The translations under genes and the position numbers were made by a program. A stretch of 64,000 nucleotides of DNA from JADJPF01 sp964492845 (GTDB lineage Bacteria > Acidobacteriota > Blastocatellia > Chloracidobacteriales > JADJPF01), in the NCBI GenBank assembly GCA_964492845.1, contig CAZBMZ010000012.1, positions 100,142-164,141 on the forward strand. Direction: 5' to 3'. A model generated the notes under the pieces. It was given only the letters and a program-made list of their open reading frames with translations, searched no databases and was not told where the DNA came from. This document shows, one piece after another, positions 16,395 through 24,400 of the stretch (the stretch's first letter is position 1; every line of letters begins with the position of its first letter).

Positions 16395-18695
16395 TTAGAA
16401 TTTCAATATTCTATAAGAGGAACTTTTTACTGCGCCCAACGCACCTGTTGAGCCTTTGAAAGTAACTTGCGCACTACCTGTTAAAGTGTTGGTAGTAACT
16501 TTGGTGTCAAAACTAGTAATATCAGCAGCAACAACCTGACCGCTATAAGTACAATTGCCTGTTAACCCAACTTGTTCACGAGCATAAACCACACCTTCAA
16601 ATTTTATTGATGTTTCTAAATTACCGCTTAATGAAATATCTGTACCAGCAACAAATAATAGTTGTGGGTTGGTAAATGGAGGAGCAATTGGATCTAGTGC
16701 AGCTTTTAGTTGCCCTACAAAATTAGGTGTTCCTTGTACATCAATATATCCAGTAGTAATAATGGTTAGGCTTATTGGGTTAGCATCATTACCTGCATTA
16801 CCTGTAATCACTGCATTACCATCAAAGAAATAAACTTTATTTTTTAGTTCAGTGTTACTTAAAGTATTGTTATTGCTAAAGTTGGCTCCATTACTTACCC
16901 TTGAAGGGGTTCCTGAAGGAACAACTGGAGGAGGGCAAGTTGTAGCATCTGTACATGGGCTACTTCCACCGCCACCGCCACCGCCGCCACCACCGCCACC
17001 GGGGCCCCAACCAACACCAGATAAAACACCTGCACTATTATACCTTGTACCATCACTTAATTTATACCAGCTACTTAAACTACCGTTATTGGCTATGCTA
17101 GCAATTAAAATATCGTTGCTTGCGGCTAAAGTACTACGGTCAATTACAATTGCATCATTAGCATTAGGTTTTGTTGCTCCATTACTAGTTGAACGGTTAT
17201 TGCACCAGGTACTAAACTCATTCTCGCTCATTGTTGTAAACATTCTTAGTAATCCATCTTCTGTAGTAGAAAATGAGGTTGTTCTATGTCGTCGTTTACG
17301 TTGTGAGCCTGCTGTATCTTTTGGGGAAAGAAAAACTAAATCAGCACCTTTTTTGTTAGCTCTAGTATTAGTATTTTTATCTACAACATCTTTAACCCAA
17401 AACCAGCCTTCTTGATAAAAATCACCTACATCATCATCATCATCATCATCAAAACTATATCTTCTAGCAGGTGTTTGAGGATCTGGAGGTGTAGCATCTC
17501 TACGTGCTGGAAGTGGGTTTAGGTCTGGAACAATCAAAATAGGTTGATTTCCTCCAGAAAAACCACAAACTTGTATACCGCCGCCGCCACCACCACCGCC
17601 GCCACTACAACCAGATGCGGGAATGGAAGGACAGCTATCACAAAGGGCAGTAGCAGAAGTAGCACTTTGCTCTACAGTAGGAGAACCACTTAAACAAAGT
17701 CCATCATTAGCATGGATTCCACCATAAGAACCAAGAATTTTGGAACTACCTGACATTATGGTACAGCCTTCAGTTATTACAGCGGGATAAGGGAAAAAGC
17801 CTACAATACTATCAACAACAACTTCAGAAACTGGTGTAAGTGTTCCACCAACATTTTTCATTTGTCTGGCAGTAGAACGAATTAACACACGAGCATTAAA
17901 ATCTTTGTTTTGTCCTGAAAAACTACTAAATTTGCTTGCGTTATTGCCTGGACATTCAACAAATTCATTTGGACAATTATCAAAAGTGTTATAAGTAGTA
18001 CCAGCACCAGGAACTTTATAAACAGGTGCTATTAGCCCATTGTAACCTGTTGGATATGCAACACCTCCATCATTTGGGTAAGCATTAAATAATCTAGCGT
18101 AAGAATCATCATCATCAAAAACTTCTACATAAACCTGATAAGTTGAGTTAGTAGCAGGGTCATTAAAACTTAGTTTACCTCCCCAAATAGCACTATTTGG
18201 TAAGATAGCACCCCCTAAACCAGCAGATGTAAGTTGATCTTTAACATCTTGGGTGTTACCTAAAGGTAAGTCACTAGAACTAGTGCTAGAAAAACCTTTT
18301 ACTGTATCTGGAAACATTGGCCCAGCAGCACCAGAAGCTAAAGTTCCTGTAGCTGTTGACCAGCCATCTGTACCAACAACAAATTCTTTGCCGCGAGTGG
18401 TCAAAGAATTTGCTAGCCCGCTAGTAGAATCTGGCCCACCTAAAAGGTCATTAAAATCCCCTTTCATACGTTTTACCATTGAAACAGCCATATTTAAGCC
18501 TGCTTCAGCATAGTAAAATCCTTTAGTTGCTTCTTCAGATCTACTAGCAATTTGTACTTCAATTGTAGTAGTAGAAGCCACAGAAAGCCCTATGCTAGTA
18601 ATTAATAACAAAACAATTAATACCATTGCCAAAGCAACACCTCGTGAATTTTTCACAGTAGAGGCTTTTTTATCTTTATCTAGTTTATTTTCCAT
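16395..18695 (-). CDS. PilX-like type IV pilus assembly protein with poly-Gly and poly-Asp tracts
   Basis: 766 residues, last gene of a minor pilin operon. The N-terminus has a prepilin-like leader and hydrophobic helix, RGVALAMVLIVLLLITSIG, but lacks the Glu at +5, as in PilX/GspK-type proteins. The following SRSEEATKGFYYAEAGLNMA motif is characteristic of PilX N-termini. The body is a large extracellular beta-rich region. It holds two pure glycine tracts (encoded at about 16966-17000 and 17577-17603) and a run of seven Asp (about 17430-17451). Several Cys pairs are present. The C-terminal VVYAREQVGLTGN segment fits pilus-tip or surface proteins. It is twice the usual PilX length, and SD AGGAG precedes the ATG. 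Confidence 0.8.
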   Translation of the reverse strand: MENKLDKDKKASTVKNSRGVALAMVLIVLLLITSIGLSVASTTTIEVQIASRSEEATKGFYYAEAGLNMAVSMVKRMKGDFNDLLGGPDSTSGLANSLTTRGKEFVVGTDGWSTATGTLASGAAGPMFPDTVKGFSSTSSSDLPLGNTQDVKDQLTSAGLGGAILPNSAIWGGKLSFNDPATNSTYQVYVEVFDDDDSYARLFNAYPNDGGVAYPTGYNGLIAPVYKVPGAGTTYNTFDNCPNEFVECPGNNASKFSSFSGQNKDFNARVLIRSTARQMKNVGGTLTPVSEVVVDSIVGFFPYPAVITEGCTIMSGSSKILGSYGGIHANDGLCLSGSPTVEQSATSATALCDSCPSIPASGCSGGGGGGGGGIQVCGFSGGNQPILIVPDLNPLPARRDATPPDPQTPARRYSFDDDDDDDVGDFYQEGWFWVKDVVDKNTNTRANKKGADLVFLSPKDTAGSQRKRRHRTTSFSTTEDGLLRMFTTMSENEFSTWCNNRSTSNGATKPNANDAIVIDRSTLAASNDILIASIANNGSLSSWYKLSDGTRYNSAGVLSGVGWGPGGGGGGGGGGGGSSPCTDATTCPPPVVPSGTPSRVSNGANFSNNNTLSNTELKNKVYFFDGNAVITGNAGNDANPISLTIITTGYIDVQGTPNFVGQLKAALDPIAPPFTNPQLLFVAGTDISLSGNLETSIKFEGVVYAREQVGLTGNCTYSGQVVAADITSFDTKVTTNTLTGSAQVTFKGSTGALGAVKSSSYRILKF
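16966..17000 (-). repeat. Poly-glycine coding tract (GGN repeat) in the PilX-like gene
   Basis: An uninterrupted run of CCN-type triplets (mostly CCG, CCA and CCC on the plus strand) encodes about 12 consecutive glycines on the minus strand. A second tract of about 9 lies at 17577-17603. Such GC-rich triplet runs contrast with the AT-rich surroundings and could change length by slippage in multiples of three without breaking the frame. Confidence 0.85.
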
Positions 18696-18716
18696 ATAGT
18701 TACTCCTGAATCAGGC

Positions 18717-19496
18717 TTAACGGTTTCTTAGTTTAACAACTGAAACTAAGCTTGCATAACGAAAGCGTTTTTCATAAACGGTTTCTATTGCTACGGCTCG
18801 ATTAGATCTAGCTGTAACACTAATAGTTACTTGGTTTTGTAGTGAATCTACTATAAAGTTAAGATCCGTAACAAATTCAGCAATAGCAATAGCACGGCCA
18901 TTGCTACCTTGGGCAGGAGCAGAACCTCCGCCAGGTAAAGCTTGTCCTTCTGCTGGATTATAGTTATATAAGTTAACTAGTGCTGTGGATGGATCTAAAT
19001 AAACAACTACGTTTTCACTAGTAATAACATTAGCAGAAAAAATAGTACTTCCTGCTGTAGTAGTACCTACATCAGTATTAGTTAAAGCATCTCCATCAAA
19101 ATCGCTAAAAAGCTGGAGAGCTTTACCGTTTGGGCAAATTATTCCACTAGTTCCACCACAAGTAGGAGGAATAGTTTTACCGACTGTGGGAGATCCAGCA
19201 GGTGTAGTTGCATTAAAAGTGTCATAGAGACGAATAAAATTTAATCCATTAAGAACTGTAAGATTTTGAGGGTTATTTCCTGCGGTTTGAACAATTTCTG
19301 AGATTCGATCAATAGCATAACGAGCATTTTCTTGAGCTTGTGCATTGGCTAATTCTGCATCAAAAGTTTTTTGCCCATTTACCAAAGCACTAAAAACTGA
19401 AGTCATAATCACAGATAAAATAATTAGCACTAACATCAATTCTAGGAGAGAAAAACCTTTAATTGAGTTATTTGGCTTTTTTGGAAGTGTTTTCAT
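18717..19496 (-). CDS. PilW-like minor prepilin
   Basis: 259 residues with a classic class III prepilin leader: a basic N-terminus followed by KGFSLLELMLVLIILSV, with cleavage after Gly, methylated Phe and Glu at +5. The long hydrophobic helix then leads to a variable globular domain. Third gene in a four-gene minor pilin operon, 21 nt upstream of the PilX-like gene and 18 nt downstream of the PilV-like gene. AGGAG precedes the ATG. Minor pilins prime pilus assembly and sit at the tip. The PilW label rests on gene order and length; the globular domain is not diagnostic. Confidence 0.82.
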   Translation of the reverse strand: MKTLPKKPNNSIKGFSLLELMLVLIILSVIMTSVFSALVNGQKTFDAELANAQAQENARYAIDRISEIVQTAGNNPQNLTVLNGLNFIRLYDTFNATTPAGSPTVGKTIPPTCGGTSGIICPNGKALQLFSDFDGDALTNTDVGTTTAGSTIFSANVITSENVVVYLDPSTALVNLYNYNPAEGQALPGGGSAPAQGSNGRAIAIAEFVTDLNFIVDSLQNQVTISVTARSNRAVAIETVYEKRFRYASLVSVVKLRNR

Positions 19497-19514
19497 AAGT
19501 TTAACTCTCCTAAG

Positions 19515-20216
19515 TTAGTTAGCTGGATTAGTTAGCAAGGTAGCAAATTGGATTCTTTTGGCAAATTTAGCGTCATTTACCACAGGTGCAACTCTTACAA
19601 TTACATAAACTGAAGTTTGCTCATTAGTGCCAGCCCTGGCCGGAGTTGGAGAAGAAATTAAATTAGAAAAATTTGGGGTGTTAGAAGATTTTGTATAAGC
19701 ATTTGTTAAGCTAACACCATTTGGATCTACATTGGCTGTAGATTTATAGCCAATTACTTGCCAACGAACTTCAAAAGCACGTTTCGTCCAATTGCTATCC
19801 CCAACCTTTGTTGTACTGGCCTTATAGTAAAGTAAGCGATTAGTTACAGAATCATTTACAGCTTCAAAATAAATTCCAGCAATATGTGCTTTATCTGCAT
19901 TACCTGGAGAAGAAGCAGGTAAAGAAGTAGCTGCTACACCTCCATCACTTGGCATTAAAATAGTTCCGCCAACTTGAATCCTAGGATCAAAAGTAGGGCT
20001 AGAACTGTTTGTAGTCCAACTATTTATTGCTCTTAGCTCTTCTAGTACATTTTTTCCAGCTTTTATAGCTAATGTAGTGTTTTGAGCAAATCTATTTGAA
20101 TAAGTTGAAACTACAAAAAGTTGAGCTACACCTAAAACTCCAACTAATAAAATTAATAAAGCTAAAGTAATTTCTATTAAAGTAAATCCTGCGCCTTTAT
20201 TACTATTTAATTTCAT
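19515..20216 (-). CDS. PilV-like minor prepilin
   Basis: 233 residues. The prepilin leader GAGFTLIEITLALLILLVG has the cleavage Gly, Phe at +1 and Glu at +5. The hydrophobic stalk continues with a VLGVAQLFV-like stretch common in PilV/GspI proteins. The C-terminal part contains a VYVIVRVAPVV beta strand typical of a pseudopilin head. AAGGAG lies just before the ATG. Second gene of the operon. It would be processed by the prepilin peptidase PilD, which is not in this window. Confidence 0.83.
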   Translation of the reverse strand: MKLNSNKGAGFTLIEITLALLILLVGVLGVAQLFVVSTYSNRFAQNTTLAIKAGKNVLEELRAINSWTTNSSSPTFDPRIQVGGTILMPSDGGVAATSLPASSPGNADKAHIAGIYFEAVNDSVTNRLLYYKASTTKVGDSNWTKRAFEVRWQVIGYKSTANVDPNGVSLTNAYTKSSNTPNFSNLISSPTPARAGTNEQTSVYVIVRVAPVVNDAKFAKRIQFATLLTNPAN

Positions 20217-20260
20217 AAATACTCCTTAGCAAATGACTTGGTAAGCTAAAATTTTATAGA

Positions 20261-20911
20261 CTAAAAAGTTAGTACAGATACCCCACCTCTTAAGGAGATA
20301 GAAACTGTAAACTTAATGTTCTGTACTAATTGCTTACAAGAAATTACTACCGCGCCAGCAGGACTAGAAGAAAGGTTAGTATTTATACAGCTATTATTAG
20401 TTTGACGAAACCCTAGTTGTAACTCACCTCTTGAGTCATAAATAATTGCTTTCCACCCAGCACTTGTATAATTAGATATTCCTAATTCTGGGGCAGCACT
20501 CGCAACAGCAGGTAGGGATGTTGTTGTATTAGGAAAAGAGGCTGGTACAGAAAAGCAGCTACTTCCACCACCAAAAACTAAGCTGATGCTAGGAGCTAGG
20601 CGATATTCTTCATTAAAAGCACTACGATTAGCCACACTAGGACTATCAAAGCCTTCAGGAATGCCATTGCGGTTTAGATCTAAAAATACTCGTGAATTAG
20701 AAGGATCTACAAAAATGATTATAGGTCGCCCTTGTCCAATAGCTTGCTGACGTGCAGAATTAAGTTGAGCAGCTAAGCCTTCAGCAGATCCTTTTACACG
20801 ATAAATTGATAGCATCCGACTTAGATTTGGTAAGCTAATAACTGCAATAATAAATACTATTATTACTACAACTAATAACTCTATTGCTGAAAAACCAGAG
20901 CGTTTTTTCAT
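20261..20911 (-). CDS. FimT/GspH-like minor prepilin
   Basis: First gene of the minor pilin operon. I place the start at the ATG at 20909-20911, giving MKKRSGFSAIELLVVVIIVF, because GAGGAAGG lies 5 nt upstream. The frame runs open to 20932, adding seven residues without a ribosome site. The prepilin motif is Gly-Phe with Glu at +5. The GLAAQLNSARQQAIGQGRPI region and the later RVFLDLNRNGIPEG segment are characteristic of FimT/GspH pseudopilins. It is followed by the PilV-, PilW- and PilX-like genes in the classic order of a type IV minor pilin cluster. Confidence 0.85.
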   Translation of the reverse strand: MKKRSGFSAIELLVVVIIVFIIAVISLPNLSRMLSIYRVKGSAEGLAAQLNSARQQAIGQGRPIIIFVDPSNSRVFLDLNRNGIPEGFDSPSVANRSAFNEEYRLAPSISLVFGGGSSCFSVPASFPNTTTSLPAVASAAPELGISNYTSAGWKAIIYDSRGELQLGFRQTNNSCINTNLSSSPAGAVVISCKQLVQNIKFTVSISLRGGVSVLTF

Positions 20912-21308
20912 TAAAACCTTCCTCTTTGGCAATCAAAATTGTTTGTTTGGAATTTGTTAGGGGGTGTTAATTTTTGGGGCAAAATATTTATTATTTCCTA
21001 ACAAAATATTTACATCTTTTAATAGAAATTTAATAAACTTTTTTGTTAATTTTTTATTAAGTTTTTTATTAAAAGTGATTGCATTATATCCCAATTTTTC
21101 TAGTAGTTACAGAAAAAATTTTTATAAAAAAAACTATTTTTGACTTCAAATAATAGTTATGGTATATCAAATATAAATTTGTTAAATTTGCAAGTAAACT
21201 CATCTTTTAATCTGTTTTCTAAAATAAGTACAATACCTTATTTTTAGAAAATATAATTTTATTAGGGCCAATCAGCAAAACAAACTGTTTGCATTTAAGG
21301 AAGGCTTT
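20912..21308. other. Divergent intergenic region between pilin operon and TPR gene
   Basis: About 400 nt, very AT-rich with long T and A runs and repeated TTTATTAA-like stretches. It must contain the promoter of the minor pilin operon (leftward) and of the TPR gene (rightward). No box pair is good enough to call. No ORF or RNA structure is seen. Confidence 0.45.
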
Positions 21309-22490
21309 ATGGATATTTTGGTTAAATTAGCAGAAGAAACAGAAGACACAATGGAAAATTTAGACTCTTTTATATTGGAAGATGATTTTATAATCGCTTC
21401 TGATGCAATGGAGTTAATTACCCCTAACCAAATTACAGATATAACTGCTTTGGCTAACACAACAGAAATTAATATAAACACTACCTTAGCAGAAGTTAGT
21501 TTTATGGAAGCTAATGAATTATTAGCAAAAGGCGATTACTTAAATGCAATCAAATTTTATCAAGATGCAATTAATTATGAGCCTAATAACCAAACTTACC
21601 GACAAAAATTAGCGCAAGCTTCAGACCTAGCTAAGAATAAACAATCTACAACAAATTCAGCTAAAAAAATGACTAGTAAGTTGCTTCAGAATTTAACTAA
21701 CTCATCAAATCCAGCTAATAGTAATAATCTAGCTAATAAAAAAGCGGAAAAAGAACCTGCATCGGTCAATGAAACTTTAGCTGCTGTTAGTTTTATGGAA
21801 GCTAACGAACTATTAGACGCAGGTAATATGCTAGGTGCTATTGAGCGTCTTAGAGAGGCCGTTAAATACGATCCTAATAATAGTGTTTATGCTACTAAGC
21901 TAGCCTCTGTACTAGTAGAGTCAAAAACAGCTAAAACTACTCAGTTAAAAAAGGCTGACTTACCAAAATCTGCTCTAGCTTTATTACCAGATGATGAGGA
22001 AAAGCCTGCTCCTACTAAAGGAAAAACTTCAAAGCTATCAAAAAATCTTAAAAATATTGAAGAGTCAAGCCCAGATTCCCCCTTAAGCACAACTATTAGT
22101 AGTAAGAGAACTAAAACCAGCAGAAGATCTTTTATAGCAATAGTTATTTCTTCAATAGCTATTTCTTTAGTATCTATATTTTACCAATCGCAAACGGTTG
22201 TTTTAACACCTGTAAGCCTTTCTTATCCAACAGATCAAGCTAAGTTAAATACTAATCAATTAGAATTTGAATGGAAATCTACAGGCAGTAAGTTTTTATT
22301 TCAAATTGAGTCTTTAGGTAAAGTAATTGTTAGCGTTTACACAGAAGAAACTCGTTATAAGTTAACCGCAGAACAAGTAAAGCTATTTAAGCTTAAAACT
22401 GATTATAAATGGCGTGTAGTACCTGTTGATTTTAAGGGTCAAGAACTACCTAGCAAAGTTCAAGAACGTTGGTTTGAAGTTGTCCAATAA
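21309..22490 (+). CDS. Membrane-anchored TPR protein with C-terminal Fn3-like domain
   Basis: 393 residues. The N-terminal half contains two similar units (SFMEANELL, AIKFYQDAINYEPNN and a second copy SFMEANELL, AIERLREAVKYDPNN) about 95 residues apart, each a TPR pair, separated by low-complexity Ser/Asn/Lys linkers. One membrane helix (about 276-293, SFIAIVISSIAISLVSIF) leaves a short extracytoplasmic domain of about 95 residues (SYPTDQAKL to WRVVPVDFKG) that looks like a fibronectin-III or carboxypeptidase-regulatory beta sandwich. The TPR part would be cytoplasmic. AAGGAAGG precedes the ATG, and a strong terminator follows. Function is unknown; a scaffold linking cytoplasm and envelope is inferred. 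Confidence 0.75.
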   Translation: MDILVKLAEETEDTMENLDSFILEDDFIIASDAMELITPNQITDITALANTTEININTTLAEVSFMEANELLAKGDYLNAIKFYQDAINYEPNNQTYRQKLAQASDLAKNKQSTTNSAKKMTSKLLQNLTNSSNPANSNNLANKKAEKEPASVNETLAAVSFMEANELLDAGNMLGAIERLREAVKYDPNNSVYATKLASVLVESKTAKTTQLKKADLPKSALALLPDDEEKPAPTKGKTSKLSKNLKNIEESSPDSPLSTTISSKRTKTSRRSFIAIVISSIAISLVSIFYQSQTVVLTPVSLSYPTDQAKLNTNQLEFEWKSTGSKFLFQIESLGKVIVSVYTEETRYKLTAEQVKLFKLKTDYKWRVVPVDFKGQELPSKVQERWFEVVQ

Positions 22491-22543
22491 GTTTTTCCAT
22501 TAGGTGTAATTACTTTGGGTTATCTTTTACTTAAATCTATTAA

Positions 22544-22595
22544 AAGCTTAGTAGCAAAAATTTTAAGCTACTAAGCTTATTTTCTTTTTGTTTTA
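22544..22595 (+). terminator. Rho-independent terminator after the TPR gene
   Basis: A perfect 12-bp stem (AAGCTTAGTAGC with GCTACTAAGCTT) and an 11-nt loop are followed by ATTTTCTTTTTGTTTT. It sits 50 nt after the stop of the membrane TPR gene and upstream of the STAS gene, so the two are separate transcription units. Confidence 0.88.
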
Positions 22596-22690
22596 GAAAA
22601 AAATAAAATATTTTTGTGCAATATTACTTACATTCTCCCTATAAAATTTGATAAACTCCGGCAAAACAAAATATTTAGGAGGGCAATTTA

Positions 22691-23032
22691 ATGGCTGTTA
22701 CTTTTAACACTCGTGAAGTATCAGGAGTAACTATTATTGACATTTCTGGACGTATTACTTTAGGTGCTGGAAATGTAGAACTGCGTGAGCATGTTAGTAA
22801 AGCTATTGACGCAGGTAGCAAAAGCATTTTACTTAATTTAGCAGAATTAAGTTATATGGATAGTTCTGCTGTAGGAACTTTAGTAGGCTGTTATACTTCG
22901 GCTCAAAATCGTGGAGCAAAGCTTAAATTACTAAATTTAACTAAGAAAATAACAGAACTATTAGCTATTACAAAATTACTAACTGTATTTGACACTTTTG
23001 ATGAGGAACAAAAAGGTGTTGAGAGTTTTTAA
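22691..23032 (+). CDS. STAS-domain anti-sigma factor antagonist-like protein
   Basis: 113 residues, a single STAS domain. The phosphorylatable Ser is in the LSYMDSSAVGTLVG motif (Asp-Ser-Ser at about 57-59), and the N-terminal strands TIIDISGRITLG fit SpoIIAA/RsbV-type antagonists. Such proteins bind an anti-sigma kinase in the unphosphorylated state and release a sigma factor. No partner kinase or phosphatase is adjacent. AGGAGGG lies 9 nt before the ATG, a strong ribosome site suggesting high expression. Monocistronic by its flanking terminators. Confidence 0.9.
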   Translation: MAVTFNTREVSGVTIIDISGRITLGAGNVELREHVSKAIDAGSKSILLNLAELSYMDSSAVGTLVGCYTSAQNRGAKLKLLNLTKKITELLAITKLLTVFDTFDEEQKGVESF

Positions 23033-23052
23033 GACTTAAGCTAAAAAAACTA

Positions 23053-23087
23053 GTGGAGATAGCTAAGTAAGTTATAGCCATCTCCAC
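23053..23087 (-). terminator. Hairpin between convergent genes, terminator-like on the minus strand
   Basis: A 13-bp stem with one mismatch (GTGGAGATAGCTA against TAGCCATCTCCAC) and a short loop. On the minus strand it is followed by CTAGTTTTTTTAGC, a T run that fits termination of the TPR/DUF1579-like gene. On the plus strand the T run is absent. Confidence 0.7.
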
Positions 23088-23122
23088 CGCCTACATAAAA
23101 CATTTAGAGTAACAATAAGGTT

Positions 23123-24100
23123 TTATTTTTTGCTAACTTCTTTGCGACGAAAATAATTAAAATCATATTCTACTGCCCAAGTTTTACCCTCATCTTGAGA
23201 AATTTCGCCTAATTGTCTTACTTGATCAGAAGAAATATGAAAGAAAGTTAAGCGACGTAGGATTTTTTGACCATCCCCTTTTACTAATTCTGCTTGAAAA
23301 CGCATCTCTTTATCTTTAAACCCACCAACAAAATTAATTACCCCACCTTTATCATCAATCCAATTTTGATACCATTTTTTTGTATTACTATTGTAAAAAT
23401 TAAGGCTTTTTCCTGTGCCGCCTAGACTGCTAGTCCAATTCTCTATCAAAGCACAACCGCCTATGACACGCTCAATAGTGTTAGTTCCAGCTAAAAAACC
23501 CTGTTGTGTTTTTACATCCCAAGTACCAACCCAAAAATCAAATTGTCGTGCTTCGTCTAAGTAATTACAAGGATAAGCAAGTTTATCTGCTTTTTTTACT
23601 AACTCTTCAAAACGTCCATCAGTATGTAGAGCAACTAAATCCGTGTCATTTTTAATTTGATCAACTTGGTTAAAACCCTGTTCTACCGCTTTGTTAAGCC
23701 ACTTAAAAGACTCTTCCCCGTTACCAAGTTGTGCATAAGCACAAGCTAAGTTATACATAACTACTGGATTATTGCCTATCTCTACCGCTTTTGAGAATGC
23801 TTCTACTGCCTTTTCATAATTTTTAGATGCGTGATAGCTAAAACCCAATCTATACCAAACACGTCCATTGCTTGGCTCTTGTTTGGCTAGTTGTGAATAA
23901 GCATCTATAGCATTTTTCCAATCTTGATTTTGAAAATATCCATTAGCTTTTTGGTTTAAGCTTTCATTTGCAGTAGCAGTATTAGTATTTTGATTAGTGT
24001 TGTTTTGTGCCAAAGTAGAATTAGCTAAACCTACCATCAAGCATAAAGCCATTAATAAAAGACAAAAAGTAGATCTTTTATCAGACCTTTGTTTTTTCAT
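23123..24100 (-). CDS. Secreted TPR protein with DUF1579-like C-terminal domain
   Basis: 325 residues. A signal peptide (about 1-31, ending LAQ) and an Asn/Thr-rich linker precede three TPR units (about 45-150, for example GRVWYRLGFSYHASKNYEKA), then a domain starting ARQFDFWVGTWDVKTQQG. That opening, with its Trp-rich WYQNWIDDKGGVINFVGG segment, resembles the DUF1579 beta-barrel family. Its ligand is unknown; the barrel shape suggests binding of a small molecule or lipid (inference). AGGAG lies 9 nt before the ATG. Single gene. Confidence 0.78.
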   Translation of the reverse strand: MKKQRSDKRSTFCLLLMALCLMVGLANSTLAQNNTNQNTNTATANESLNQKANGYFQNQDWKNAIDAYSQLAKQEPSNGRVWYRLGFSYHASKNYEKAVEAFSKAVEIGNNPVVMYNLACAYAQLGNGEESFKWLNKAVEQGFNQVDQIKNDTDLVALHTDGRFEELVKKADKLAYPCNYLDEARQFDFWVGTWDVKTQQGFLAGTNTIERVIGGCALIENWTSSLGGTGKSLNFYNSNTKKWYQNWIDDKGGVINFVGGFKDKEMRFQAELVKGDGQKILRRLTFFHISSDQVRQLGEISQDEGKTWAVEYDFNYFRRKEVSKK

Positions 24101-24198
24101 TATATTTTTCTCCTAAATAAAACTGCATACTTTTTATAAATGCAACTCCTAGGCCAATAAAATATTATTGTTAACTAATTGTATTTAATAAATTTAGA

Positions 24199-24236
24199 TG
24201 AACAAATAAAATTAAATTTCTTATTTTATTTGTTCA
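24199..24236. promoter_or_regulatory. 14-bp perfect inverted repeat in a divergent promoter region
   Basis: TGAACAAATAAAAT and its exact reverse complement are separated by 10 nt. Both flanking genes start away from this point, so it is not an ordinary end-of-gene terminator. It could be a binding site for a dimeric regulator, or the hairpin of a short untranslated transcript. Confidence 0.45.
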
Positions 24237-24319
24237 ATTTTGGGAAAAGTATGTTTTAGATTTGGGACAAAGTTTATTAAAGAAATTTAGTAAGAAAAGA
24301 AAAACTTTAATTGCTCTTA

Positions 24320-24335
24320 ATGAATGCGCATTCAT
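24320..24335. promoter_or_regulatory. 16-bp perfect palindrome, operator candidate for the M1 aminopeptidase gene
   Basis: ATGAATGCGCATTCAT equals its own reverse complement. It lies about 65 nt upstream of the TTG start of the aminopeptidase gene, where a repressor such as a TetR-family dimer would bind. The regulator is not encoded next to it, so the assignment is inference. Confidence 0.45.
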
Positions 24336-24400
24336 CTCGAAAAAAAAAAGTATTTTGTGGTAAATTTGCTTTTTTACTTGTAGCTTTCTCGGAGGTTTAA

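Larger units (their letters stand above)
24101..24400. other. Divergent intergenic region with two inverted repeats
   Basis: About 300 nt between the TPR/DUF1579-like gene (minus) and the aminopeptidase gene (plus). It holds a 14-bp hairpin at 24199-24236 and a 16-bp perfect palindrome at 24320-24335, listed separately. No promoter pair can be called with certainty. Confidence 0.6.

Noticed and set aside
16852..17415. Plus-strand ORF opposite the PilX-like gene
   Set aside because: Antisense shadow: its poly-Pro stretch is just the complement of the poly-Gly tract.
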